The translations under genes were made by a program, and so were the position numbers. From Fulverythrobacter ferritrahens (lineage in GTDB: Bacteria; Pseudomonadota; Alphaproteobacteria; Sphingomonadales; Sphingomonadaceae), in assembly GCF_020539485.1 (NCBI RefSeq), contig NZ_JACDXU010000003.1, positions 1 to 64,000 on the forward strand: DNA of 64,000 bases. The letters run 5' to 3'. A model generated the notes under the pieces. The model was not told where the DNA came from. It saw only the letters and a list, made by a program, of their open reading frames with translations, and made no database searches. Position 1 is the first letter of the stretch. Every line of letters begins with the position of its first letter. Below are positions 18,675 through 26,625 of this stretch, piece after piece.

Positions 18675-18688
18675 TTGACTCACCGCAA
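18675..18688 (+). promoter_or_regulatory. FNR-like box upstream of hemN
   Basis: TTGACTCACCGCAA fits TTGAY-N4-ATCAA with a CGCAA second half, the same variant seen on the ompW side. Its centre is about 42 bp before the hemN ATG, and a TTTATA -10-like element lies at 18711-18716. If this is a class II FNR promoter, transcription would begin at or next to the ATG. Confidence 0.55.
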
Positions 18689-18723
18689 TGTCGGGGGTCT
18701 CAGGGCCTGCTTTATAGGCCCTT

Positions 18724-20037
18724 ATGTGGCCCTATTATCCAGATTTGCTCTCGCGGCCCGTACCGCGTTACACGAGCTTCCCCACCGCAGCCGAATTCCA
18801 GCTTGGAACCGGCGCGAAGGAGTATGGCGCAGCGATTGAGGCGGCAACCGGCGATATCTCGCTCTATCTGCACATCCCCTATTGCGAGAAGATTTGCTGG
18901 TATTGCGGTTGCAATACGGGTGCTGCCAACAAGAAGCACCGGCTGGCGAGTTATCTCGAAGCGTTGCACCGGGAAATCGCCCTGGTGGGATCGCGTCTGC
19001 CGCGCGGCGCCAAGGTGCGCAGGATAGCGTTCGGCGGTGGTAGCCCGAATGCGATTGCCCCCACGGATTTCGTCAGGCTCATGGATGCGCTGGTGGTGCA
19101 TTTCCCGCTCGCCTCGCCCGATATCTCCATCGAGCTCGATCCGCGCACGCTGGAAGATCACTGGGGCGACGTGCTGAAGGGCGTGGGCATCACTCATGCC
19201 AGCCTGGGCGTGCAGACCTTCGCACCCCATCTGCAGGAAAATATCGGGCGCGTGCAGCCGCTCGAGATGATTGAGCGGGCCACGGCCATGCTGCGCGAGG
19301 CGGGGGTCGGCTCGCTGAATTTCGATCTGATGTATGGCCTGCCGGGCCAGACCCAGGATGATATCGAGGATTCGCTGGAGCGTACGGCCCTGTTGGGCGC
19401 CAACCGGGTGGCCCTGTTCGGCTATGCCCATGTCCCGCATCTGATCCCGCGCCAGAAGCAGATCGATGCGACCAACCTGCCTGGCCAGGACGAGCGCTTT
19501 GCCATGGCCCAGTTCGGCTATCGCGAACTGACGGGCCTGGGTTACGAGCCAGTGGGTTTCGATCACTTCGCGCTGCCGGGCGACCCGCTGGCACAGGCGG
19601 CCCGTTCCGGAAGATTGCATCGCAATTTCCAGGGCTTTACGGATGATACCGCGCCTGTCCTGCTGGGGCTGGGTGCTTCCTCGATCAGCAATTTCCCCGA
19701 TCTGATCGTGCAGAACGAGAAGAACGCCGGCCGGTATCGTATGCTCCTTTCACAGGACATCCTGCCGCATTCCGCTGGCATCGTGCGCGATGCGGATGAC
19801 CAGATGCGCGGGGCGGTGATCGAGGCCCTGCTGTGCCAGTGCCAAGCCCCGGTCGGGCCCGCGCTTCTTGCCGAAGTCACGCCCCGGCTGGAGCCCTATT
19901 TCGAACGCGGCCTTTGTTCCTTCGAGGATGGCGTGCTGAGGCTGGCAAGTGAATCGCTGCCCTATGCCCGCAGCATTGCCGCCGCCTTTGATCCCTATCG
20001 TCAGGATTCCCAGCGCCGCTTCAGTTCGGCGGTCTGA
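18724..20037 (+). CDS. hemN: oxygen-independent coproporphyrinogen III oxidase
   Basis: A 437-residue radical SAM enzyme that decarboxylates coproporphyrinogen III to protoporphyrinogen IX without oxygen, a step of haem synthesis under microaerobic conditions. The cluster motif is CEKICWYCGC (C-x3-C-x2-C-x-C, about residues 54-63) after YLHIPY. HemN-type features include FGGGSPN and the lengthy C-terminal domain with GLGASSIS. It follows the cbb3 cluster and has its own FNR-like box. There is no strong ribosome site; AGG lies only five bases before the ATG. The full length argues for true HemN rather than a HemW homologue. Confidence 0.95.
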   Translation: MWPYYPDLLSRPVPRYTSFPTAAEFQLGTGAKEYGAAIEAATGDISLYLHIPYCEKICWYCGCNTGAANKKHRLASYLEALHREIALVGSRLPRGAKVRRIAFGGGSPNAIAPTDFVRLMDALVVHFPLASPDISIELDPRTLEDHWGDVLKGVGITHASLGVQTFAPHLQENIGRVQPLEMIERATAMLREAGVGSLNFDLMYGLPGQTQDDIEDSLERTALLGANRVALFGYAHVPHLIPRQKQIDATNLPGQDERFAMAQFGYRELTGLGYEPVGFDHFALPGDPLAQAARSGRLHRNFQGFTDDTAPVLLGLGASSISNFPDLIVQNEKNAGRYRMLLSQDILPHSAGIVRDADDQMRGAVIEALLCQCQAPVGPALLAEVTPRLEPYFERGLCSFEDGVLRLASESLPYARSIAAAFDPYRQDSQRRFSSAV

Positions 20038-20052
20038 AACCTTCTCTCCCTG

Positions 20053-20083
20053 AAGCGGGGTTCGTTATGGCGGGCCCCGCTTT
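20053..20083 (+). terminator. terminator after hemN
   Basis: AAGCGGGG (20053-20060) pairs with CCCCGCTT (20075-20082) across a 14-nt loop and is followed by TCTTGCG. It is 16 bp past the hemN stop. The T-run is short, so termination may be modest. Confidence 0.6.
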
Positions 20084-20143
20084 CTTGCGTCCGTTTTTGC
20101 CGCCTTGCCAAGGCGGTTGAAATTCGTCAGACCTGCTCCAGAC

Positions 20144-20185
20144 AAAAAGAAGGCGGCCTGCCCTGGGCTAGGGGGGCAGGCCGCC
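20144..20185 (-). terminator. rho-independent terminator of the lig/stilbene dioxygenase operon
   Basis: GGCGGCCTGCCC (20152-20163) pairs perfectly with GGGCAGGCCGCC (20174-20185). On the minus strand the hairpin is followed by TTCTTTTTG (20151 downward). It lies just after the stop of the carotenoid oxygenase gene. Confidence 0.85.
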
Positions 20186-20217
20186 AGTCGGGAGAAGCGA
20201 CAGGGGGCTCTTGGCGG

Positions 20218-21675
20218 TCAGGCCGCGAGCTTGTCCCCGTCTGCCCAATTGCCGTGAAGTCCCTGACGCAGTCTCAGGGGAAGCTTGGCACGAGCAACAG
20301 GACCTCTTGCGACATCGAGTGCATCGAAGATGCACAAGTCGGAATAGTTGGTGACATGATTGTCGATTAGGGCGACCAGCCAGCCGTCGCCTTCCGGCGC
20401 ATCCTTACTGCGCGGAATGAAGCAGGGTTCCTGCAAGGCGCCGTCCGGTCCGCACCACCAGCTCTGTTCCTGGCCGGTGGCATGGTCATAATGGGTGAGC
20501 GAGTTGATCACGCCCGCGAACGGTCCCGGAGGGCCGTTGTAGGGCTTGCCGAAGTCGTAAGTGATCATCCAGCCGTGGCGATAGGGCTTGCCGGCGAAGC
20601 GGTCGTCGATCCGGGGGAATTCGCCCGGCATCTTGCCGATCGGCTCCATCGACTGAATTTCGTCGCTGTTGGAGGCAAGGTCCACGGTGAAGCGCATCAG
20701 GTTGGTGACGGCTTCCTGCGGGTTGAACGGGCGTCCGTCCTTTTCCGGGAAGAAGGGCAGGCTGCCTGTCTTGCTGGTCGGCAGATCGAAGTGGATCTTC
20801 GTGCCATCCTGGAAGGCGTTCATTACGTGGCAACCGCAGACGCTGGGGTCCATCTTGAACCAGCGCATGTCGCTGCCGTCGCCATCGCGCCGCAGCACGC
20901 CCAGATAGAAGGGCAGGTCGCGGTCGTAATAGAAATGCGGGCGGCCTTCCTCCAGCACGCTCCAGTCGGAGTGATAGGGGCTGACATTGAACACCGCATA
21001 ATCGCCCGCGATGCAGAAATCGTGCAGCATGGTGTAATAGGGAACGCTGAAATTCGCCTTGCGCACCACCTTGCCGGCGGGATCGATCTCGAAATAGTGG
21101 CACGCCTCGGTCAGCGGGCCGTCGATAGCATAGCCGAAGCCGCAGAAATTCCCGGTCTCGTGATCGATCTTCGGATGGGCGGTGAAGGGCGCATTGCCCA
21201 GATCGCCGTCGAAATCCGTATAGCCGTCAGTCGCCAGCGAATTGCGGTCCATGATCAGACAGGGGCTGTCTTCCTTCATGGCGAACAGCTTGCCGGCGTG
21301 GACCATTACATTCGTGTTGGCCGTGCCGCGGATTTCGCCTTTCACGCTCTCATCGTCGGTCAGGTGGTTGCGATACATGCCGAACAGGCTCTTGCCTGCG
21401 GCATTTTCCAGCTTCCACTTGTCGGTCTGGGCATAGCGCTGCTTGAAGCTGACCTTGCCGTCCTTGAAGCGGAACATGGAAACCATGCCATCGCCGTTGA
21501 AGAACTGGTCGTGCGGATATTTCGGCGCGAATTGCGGGTCGGGATGGACGCGATAGAACGCCCCGTCGAGGTCGGCGGGGATTTCCCCCTCGACCTCGAG
21601 GTCATTGATGTCCCCTTCAAGGCGGATCAGCCGCAAGACATCCTGATAGAGCGGTTCGGGCGGAAAATGGACCAT
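20218..21675 (-). CDS. carotenoid oxygenase family protein, lignostilbene dioxygenase-like
   Basis: A 485-residue seven-bladed-propeller non-haem iron oxygenase predicted to cleave the central double bond of a stilbene-type compound into two aldehydes. The four iron-binding histidines are placed as in the family: FTAHPKID, MLHDFCI, CGCHVMNAF and the C-terminal QGLHGNWA. The conserved HAGKLFAMKED segment probably includes the lysine that contacts the phenolic hydroxyl in LsdA-type enzymes. The start has AGGAG ten bases upstream. It lies downstream of ligAB on the same strand, and a tandem TAACG repeat precedes it. Sequence alone cannot exclude an apocarotenoid substrate, but the aromatic context favours lignostilbenes. 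Confidence 0.85.
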   Translation of the reverse strand: MVHFPPEPLYQDVLRLIRLEGDINDLEVEGEIPADLDGAFYRVHPDPQFAPKYPHDQFFNGDGMVSMFRFKDGKVSFKQRYAQTDKWKLENAAGKSLFGMYRNHLTDDESVKGEIRGTANTNVMVHAGKLFAMKEDSPCLIMDRNSLATDGYTDFDGDLGNAPFTAHPKIDHETGNFCGFGYAIDGPLTEACHYFEIDPAGKVVRKANFSVPYYTMLHDFCIAGDYAVFNVSPYHSDWSVLEEGRPHFYYDRDLPFYLGVLRRDGDGSDMRWFKMDPSVCGCHVMNAFQDGTKIHFDLPTSKTGSLPFFPEKDGRPFNPQEAVTNLMRFTVDLASNSDEIQSMEPIGKMPGEFPRIDDRFAGKPYRHGWMITYDFGKPYNGPPGPFAGVINSLTHYDHATGQEQSWWCGPDGALQEPCFIPRSKDAPEGDGWLVALIDNHVTNYSDLCIFDALDVARGPVARAKLPLRLRQGLHGNWADGDKLAA

Positions 21676-21693
21676 GGCTTTACCTCTCCTTTA

Positions 21694-21713
21694 TAACGAC
21701 CGTTACGATAACG
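21694..21713 (-). promoter_or_regulatory. tandem TAACG/CGTTA operator-like element
   Basis: Three alternating half-sites, TAACG-AC-CGTTA-CGA-TAACG, form two overlapping perfect inverted repeats (21694-21705 and 21701-21713). They lie 18 bp before the start of the carotenoid oxygenase gene, next to its ribosome site. The layout resembles operators of dimeric repressors such as the TetR family. No regulator gene is adjacent. Confidence 0.5.
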
Positions 21714-21746
21714 GCCGGAGCAAGGAGGGCTTTGACCTTCATCAAA

Positions 21747-22607
21747 TCACGCCGACGCCGGAAGGAATTCGCGATTTTCGAACAAAACCGTCGCAGCGGC
21801 GGTGTTCGAGATCGGCACGTGATAGTTGGATGCCAGTTCCACCACGTCGCCCGTCAGGGCGCCGCGTGCGGCCAGCCAATTGAGGATTTCCACCCCCTGG
21901 CTGCCTGCCAGCTCGACGATTTCCAGGGAATCGTGGCGCAGCAGCGCTTCCGGATTCGGCCCGATATTATCGAGGCAGAAGTGATCATATTCCTTGTTGA
22001 TGAAGCCCGCGCGCTTGCCCTCCAATTGGTGGGAAAGCCCGCCCGTGCCGAAGACGACGATCTTCTCGCCGCCCTTCCAGCTCTTGAGCGCGCGGCCAAC
22101 GGCACGGCCGAGATCAAAGCAGCGCTTCGGGCTGGGCAGCGGGTGCTGCACCGTATTGATCGCGATCGGAACCAGCTTGACCGGGAACGCCTCGGTGCCG
22201 GGCCAGCACAATTCGTAGGGAACGGCCACTGCATGATCGACCAGCATGGACTGACAGGTGACGGGATCGAACTCGCTCGCCACCACCTGTTCGATAATGT
22301 GCCAGGAAAGCTCCGGGTGGCCGGCGAAGGGGCGTTGGAAGGCAAGGCCCCAGCCTTCGTCCTCGTGCCGGTATTCGGCTGCCGCGCCGATGGCGAAAGT
22401 GGGCATCTTGTCGAGGAAGAAGTTCAGCCCGTGATCGTTGTAGAACACCACGGCCACATCGGGTTTTTCCTTGGCGAGCCATTCATGGACGGGATCGAAC
22501 CCATCGAAGAAAGGCTTCCAGTAGGGATCCTTTTGCAGCCCGCGCGCGATGGCATTGCCAATGCCCGGAACGTGGCTGGTGAAAATGCCGCCTGCAACCT
22601 GGCTCAT
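21747..22607 (-). CDS. ligB: LigB-type extradiol ring-cleavage dioxygenase beta subunit
   Basis: The 286-residue catalytic beta subunit of a class III (LigAB) dioxygenase, probably protocatechuate 4,5-dioxygenase or a close relative acting on gallate or O-methylgallate. The Fe(II) ligands of LigB are conserved: H12 in TSHVPGIG, H59 in YNDHGLNF and a glutamate near residue 239 in GSQGVEILNW. The catalytic histidine lies in FGTGGLSHQLEGKRAG (about 191). It overlaps the alpha-subunit stop by four bases (ATGA). It is slightly shorter than the 302-residue SYK-6 LigB and differs in the N-terminal loop, so the exact substrate is uncertain. Confidence 0.88.
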   Translation of the reverse strand: MSQVAGGIFTSHVPGIGNAIARGLQKDPYWKPFFDGFDPVHEWLAKEKPDVAVVFYNDHGLNFFLDKMPTFAIGAAAEYRHEDEGWGLAFQRPFAGHPELSWHIIEQVVASEFDPVTCQSMLVDHAVAVPYELCWPGTEAFPVKLVPIAINTVQHPLPSPKRCFDLGRAVGRALKSWKGGEKIVVFGTGGLSHQLEGKRAGFINKEYDHFCLDNIGPNPEALLRHDSLEIVELAGSQGVEILNWLAARGALTGDVVELASNYHVPISNTAAATVLFENREFLPASA

Positions 22608-22987
22608 GCCGCTGCCCTCCGCGTGGTTTCGCCATGGGAAAGCAGGGCCGCCTTGAAGGCGTCCAGCGTCATCCCGGTCTGCAACGCGCCGAGATCCTGC
22701 ACGTTGAGCCCAAGGATGCCTGCCAGCTTGGCGAGGTAATAGACATTGCCGCCTGCATCGAGCATCGCGAGCACATCGCGGTTGCGCACGGCGGCTTTCT
22801 GTTCATTGGTCAGGCCGAAACGGGCCATGTAGCCTTCTTCATCAGCCGCGAAGGCATCGCGGTTATCCTTCGCGTTGAAGGAATAGCACATGGCATTGAG
22901 CGCATAGCCACGCATGGCCAGATCGCCGTCGAACGGCTCTGTGCCGAAAATCTGCCTTTTGCCGCTCTCGGCATAGCCAGCATTCAT
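22604..22987 (-). CDS. ligA: LigA-type extradiol dioxygenase alpha subunit
   Basis: A 127-residue helical alpha subunit that caps the LigB active site. Family features are YALNAMCYSFNAKDNRDAF, GYMARFGLTNEQKAAVRNRD and MLDAGGNVYYLAKLAGI. The ATG at 22987 has GGGAG at good spacing; an in-frame GTG at 23017 would add ten residues but has no ribosome site. The stop overlaps the ligB start. The gene is the first of a three-gene minus-strand operon and shares its promoter region with the divergent Pho-controlled TonB receptor. Confidence 0.87.
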   Translation of the reverse strand: MNAGYAESGKRQIFGTEPFDGDLAMRGYALNAMCYSFNAKDNRDAFAADEEGYMARFGLTNEQKAAVRNRDVLAMLDAGGNVYYLAKLAGILGLNVQDLGALQTGMTLDAFKAALLSHGETTRRAAA

Positions 22988-23115
22988 CGCGCTTACTCCC
23001 GGATCGATACTCTTCACAGGATGCGCGATAGCCGAGTCCGGAAGGCCTGTTGTTGAGCGGGATCAAAATTTGCAGAAGGCCCGCGCAGAGCGAAATTCCC
23101 CGGCGATATGCGCGA

Positions 23116-23135
23116 CTGTTGCCGATAGGTAACAG
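23116..23135. promoter_or_regulatory. imperfect palindrome in the ligA-TonB receptor promoter region
   Basis: CTGTTGCC and GGTAACAG flank GATA, giving an inverted repeat with one mismatch in eight positions. It lies about 130 bp before ligA and just upstream of the Pho boxes. It may be an operator for either side; no binding protein can be named. Confidence 0.4.
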
Positions 23136-23142
23136 CGCCGCA

Positions 23143-23160
23143 GTGTCATGTAACTGTCAC
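23143..23160 (+). promoter_or_regulatory. Pho box (PhoB binding site)
   Basis: GTGTCATGTAACTGTCAC matches the two 7-bp direct repeats with a 4-bp spacer of the Pho box (CTGTCAT-AWAW-CTGTCAC) at 16 of 18 positions. It lies 71 bp before the TonB receptor start and points towards it. The genes downstream encode phytase and PhoX-like phosphatase, which supports the call. Confidence 0.82.
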
Positions 23161-23177
23161 TGACACGTAGCTGACAA
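23160..23177 (+). promoter_or_regulatory. second, weaker Pho-box-like repeat
   Basis: CTGACACGTAGCTGACAA continues directly from the first Pho box with the same 7-4-7 spacing, using CTGACA units. Tandem PhoB sites are common at strongly induced promoters. This one is more degenerate. Confidence 0.5.
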
Positions 23178-23230
23178 GTCATGAACCGTTCCTACCGCCC
23201 GCCCGGACACAGGATCGGAGATATCCCCCC

Positions 23231-25585
23231 ATGAAACTCAATCGTATGTTCGTGTCGAGCTGCGCTGCGGCAATTGCCGTCGTGCTCGCGGGCAATGCCC
23301 AAGCTCAGGACGCGAAGGTCGAAGCTCCCAAGCCGGAAGATATCGAAACTTCGCGCCAGATCGTGGTGCAGGCCCAGATCGGCGTGCGTTCGCGCAGCGA
23401 TGACGATGCCGAACCGACGCTGGTCTATGGCGAAGACTACTTTCAACGTTTCGAGCCGCTGACCGCTGGCGATGCGCTCAAGCGCGTGCCCTCGGTCACG
23501 TTCCTCTCGGACGTGATCGAAAGCGATGGCGCGCGCCTGCGCGGCCTGCCGCCGGGCTATACGCAGATCACTATCAATGGCGAACGCGTGCCCGGATCGA
23601 ATGCCGACCGTTCGTTCTTCATGGACCGTATCCCGGCCGAGCTGATCTCGCGCGTGGAAATCGTCCGCTCCTCCAGCGCCCGCCGCACGGGCGACGCGGT
23701 GGCCGGCACGCTCAATATCGTCCTGCGCGACGGTTATGAGCTGGACGGCGGATACGTCCGCGCAGGTGGCCTGCTTTACAACGACGATGAACTCGAGCCG
23801 AGCCTCGGCCTGGTTTACGGCGGCGAAGTCGGTCCGGGCCGCATCCTGCTGGGAGCGAACCTGCAGGGCCGCCACAACCCGAAGGTCAAGTCGAGCCTGC
23901 GCTACAAGGATTCGCCCGAGAACGTGCCGGACTTCGAAACGGAGGAGTTCGACAATCGCGAAGATCAGACCGACACGCGCGATGGCAAGGATTACAGCTT
24001 CAACGGCACCTACAAGATCGACAGCGGCGATACGAAGTTCGAACTGAACGGCTTCTATGTCCGTACCGACCGGACCGAGACCGAGCGTTCCTTCGAATTT
24101 GACGATCCTACTGCGATCACCGGGCCGCTGCCCTCGGGCAATCTGCTGACCGACAACGCCAATGTCGCGGAAATCGACCAGGAAAACTTCAGCCTCGGCG
24201 GCAAGCTGGCTCAGAAGTGGGCACTGGGCGAAACCAGCCTGAAGCTGGGCTATGCCCAGTTCAAGGAAGACCGCTACGAAACCGAATATGAGGTCGATTT
24301 CGACGTCGATTATGACGACGAGGAAGTTCCCGCATTCGAAGGCCAGGCGACCGACAGCAACATTCTCGACAAGGAATTCTCGATCAAGCTCGAGCACGAG
24401 GTCGAGGTTGCCGATGGCGTCAAGTTCATGGTCGGCGGCCTCTATCAGGACAAGGATCGCCGGTCCGACATTCTCGAGGGAGAGCAGGAAGACGAATTCG
24501 ACGGCCTGCAGAACAGCTGGGATCAGTTCACTGACAACCCGACCGATCTTGCCGGTGCATTCGAGGAATTCGAGGCCCCCGATGGTGGGCTGAGCGACAT
24601 CGAGGAACTCCGCAAGGACGTGTTCGCCCTGTTCGAAGGCAAGGGTGGCTCCGTGCAGTGGGAAGTCGGCCTGCGTTATGAATCGACCGACGTGACCGTG
24701 ACCGACCGCACCGACCCGACCGACGTCGTGACGGTGAAGAACAGCTACGAAAAGCTGCTTCCTTCCGCCTCGCTCAAGTGGGACGTGACGGATCGCGACC
24801 GGATCACGCTTTCGGCCGCCCGCACCACCCGCCGTCCGGACTTCAACTACATCTCGCCGGCCCTGCTTGAGGAAGAAGTGGGCGACAGCGATCTGCTCGG
24901 CAATCCGCTGCTCGATCCCGAAACCGCCTGGGGCTTCGATCTCGGCTATGAGCGCCGCCTGGGTTCGCGCGGCGTGATCGGTGTCAACTTCTTCTATCGC
25001 GACATCACGGACCTGATCGAATTGGTGAACACCAATGAGCCGGGTTCGGAAGATAGCCCGAAGGATCGCGCCTGGATTTTCCAGCCGCAGAATGTCGGCA
25101 ACGGCACGGTCTACGGCGTCGAATTCGACCTTTCGACCGATCTCGGCTTCATCGGCCTGCCCGATACCGGCCTGTTCGGCAACTTCTCGTGGCTCGACAG
25201 CGAAATCACCGATTTCATGGGTGAGCGCCGCTTCAATGGCCAGTCCGAATATGTCTACAATTTCGGGCTGATCCAGGATCTTCCGAGCATTGGTGCTGCC
25301 TTTGGTGCGACCTATCGCAAGCAGGGTCCGGCCTATGACCGTGTCCTGGCCGAAGAAGTCACCACCACTTACGGTGCCGATCTCGAAATCTTCGTCGAAA
25401 AGCGCTTCGGCGACAATTTCACTATCCGCGCTGTCGGTTCGAACCTTCTCAACGGCCGGAAGGCCGAGATCTTCAACAAGTTCGACGACGATGAGGACCA
25501 GATCGATCGCAAGTTCGACGAATACGAACTTGAAAGCGAGAAGGCTGGCCCGGTGTTCCAGGTCATGGCACGGTACGCTTTCTGA
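23231..25585 (+). CDS. TonB-dependent receptor, phosphate-starvation type
   Basis: A 784-residue outer membrane receptor. A signal peptide ends at AQA near residue 25. It is followed by a plug domain (FQRFEPLTAGDALKRVPSV, then RGLPPGYTQITINGERVPG) and a 22-strand barrel ending in ARYAF with a terminal phenylalanine. It should import a large ligand with TonB energy. It is the first gene behind two Pho boxes and overlaps the phytase gene by one base, so phytate or another organic phosphate is a reasonable ligand guess. An unusual richness in D/E in the extracellular loops (for example DVDYDDEEVPAFEGQ) suggests a cation-associated ligand. Confidence 0.9.
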   Translation: MKLNRMFVSSCAAAIAVVLAGNAQAQDAKVEAPKPEDIETSRQIVVQAQIGVRSRSDDDAEPTLVYGEDYFQRFEPLTAGDALKRVPSVTFLSDVIESDGARLRGLPPGYTQITINGERVPGSNADRSFFMDRIPAELISRVEIVRSSSARRTGDAVAGTLNIVLRDGYELDGGYVRAGGLLYNDDELEPSLGLVYGGEVGPGRILLGANLQGRHNPKVKSSLRYKDSPENVPDFETEEFDNREDQTDTRDGKDYSFNGTYKIDSGDTKFELNGFYVRTDRTETERSFEFDDPTAITGPLPSGNLLTDNANVAEIDQENFSLGGKLAQKWALGETSLKLGYAQFKEDRYETEYEVDFDVDYDDEEVPAFEGQATDSNILDKEFSIKLEHEVEVADGVKFMVGGLYQDKDRRSDILEGEQEDEFDGLQNSWDQFTDNPTDLAGAFEEFEAPDGGLSDIEELRKDVFALFEGKGGSVQWEVGLRYESTDVTVTDRTDPTDVVTVKNSYEKLLPSASLKWDVTDRDRITLSAARTTRRPDFNYISPALLEEEVGDSDLLGNPLLDPETAWGFDLGYERRLGSRGVIGVNFFYRDITDLIELVNTNEPGSEDSPKDRAWIFQPQNVGNGTVYGVEFDLSTDLGFIGLPDTGLFGNFSWLDSEITDFMGERRFNGQSEYVYNFGLIQDLPSIGAAFGATYRKQGPAYDRVLAEEVTTTYGADLEIFVEKRFGDNFTIRAVGSNLLNGRKAEIFNKFDDDEDQIDRKFDEYELESEKAGPVFQVMARYAF

Positions 25586-26625
25586 TGCGCAAGACTATCC
25601 TGATCGTCACGCTTGCAGGCGCCCTGAGCGCCTGCAGCACCACGCCGCCGGTCAATTCCTGGCCCGCGGCCCCCGTATTCGCTCAGGGCGAGACCGTTCC
25701 GGTCGGCACCGGCAACGCCGATGCTGCCGACGATCCCGCGATCTGGCGCAATGCGGCCAATCCGGAAGCCAGTCTGGTGATCGGCACCGACAAGAAGGCC
25801 GGGCTTTATGTCTATGGCCTCGATGGACAGGTGCGCGATTTCCATCCCGACGGGCGGCTGAACAATGTCGACCTCAAGGATCTGGGCTCTGCCGGCGTGA
25901 TCGTGGCAGCGAGTGATCGCAACGACATCACTGCCGCGCAGATACGCCTGTACCGGCTCGACACGGCGAATGCGAAGCTGGTGCCGCTGGGTGCAGTGCC
26001 GGGCGGTGCGGGCGAGGGCTATGGCATCTGCCTGCTGGAGCAGCCCGACGGCCTCCACGCCTTCTCCGTGCTGAAGGATGGGAAGATCGAGGAATTCCGC
26101 CTCGAACTGGGCGCCACGCCTGCTTCCGTTCCGGTCCGCACCATGAAGCTTCCGACCCAGACCGAGGGCTGCGTGGCCGATCCGCGCGACGGCACGCTCT
26201 ATGTCGGCGAGGAAGACGTGGGCATCTGGCGCTTTGCCGCCGGGGCGACCCAGGGCGAGCTTGTCGCCAGGAACGACAATCTTCAGCTTGTCTCCGATAC
26301 CGAGGGCCTCGCGATCCTGCCCAAGGGCGAGAAGGGCGGCTGGCTGGTCGCCTCCAGTCAGGGCGACAACACCTATGCCGTGTTCCGCCTGCCGGGCATG
26401 GAGCCCGCCGGTCGTTTCCGGATTGCGGAGGGGACTTTCGGTTCAGCCGAGGAAACCGACGGTATCGACTTGCAAGCCGGCGATTTCGGGCCAAAGTATC
26501 CCGGTGGGCTCTTTGTGGCCCAGGATGGACATAACGGCGCCCGGGCCCAGAACTTCAAGCTGGTTTCATGGGCCGAAATCGAAAAGGCACTTGAGACTTG
26601 GACACCGCCGGTAGCAAAGCCCTGA
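25585..26625 (+). CDS. beta-propeller phytase (3-phytase family) lipoprotein
   Basis: A 346-residue phytase of the six-bladed beta-propeller family, which needs calcium and releases phosphate from phytate. The hallmark acidic segments are DAADDPAIW (about residues 46-55), TEGCVADPRDGTLYVGEED and DTEGLAIL, with FVAQDGHN near the end. The N-terminus is a lipoprotein signal with lipobox LSAC (C17). The start overlaps the TonB receptor stop (TGATG). It is the second gene of the Pho-box operon, so its product would release phosphate at the outer surface or in the periplasm. Confidence 0.92.
   Translation: MRKTILIVTLAGALSACSTTPPVNSWPAAPVFAQGETVPVGTGNADAADDPAIWRNAANPEASLVIGTDKKAGLYVYGLDGQVRDFHPDGRLNNVDLKDLGSAGVIVAASDRNDITAAQIRLYRLDTANAKLVPLGAVPGGAGEGYGICLLEQPDGLHAFSVLKDGKIEEFRLELGATPASVPVRTMKLPTQTEGCVADPRDGTLYVGEEDVGIWRFAAGATQGELVARNDNLQLVSDTEGLAILPKGEKGGWLVASSQGDNTYAVFRLPGMEPAGRFRIAEGTFGSAEETDGIDLQAGDFGPKYPGGLFVAQDGHNGARAQNFKLVSWAEIEKALETWTPPVAKP

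Noticed and set aside
20100-20116. CCGCCTT/AAGGCGG hairpin between the two terminators
   Set aside because: No T-run follows on either strand, so it is not called a separate terminator.
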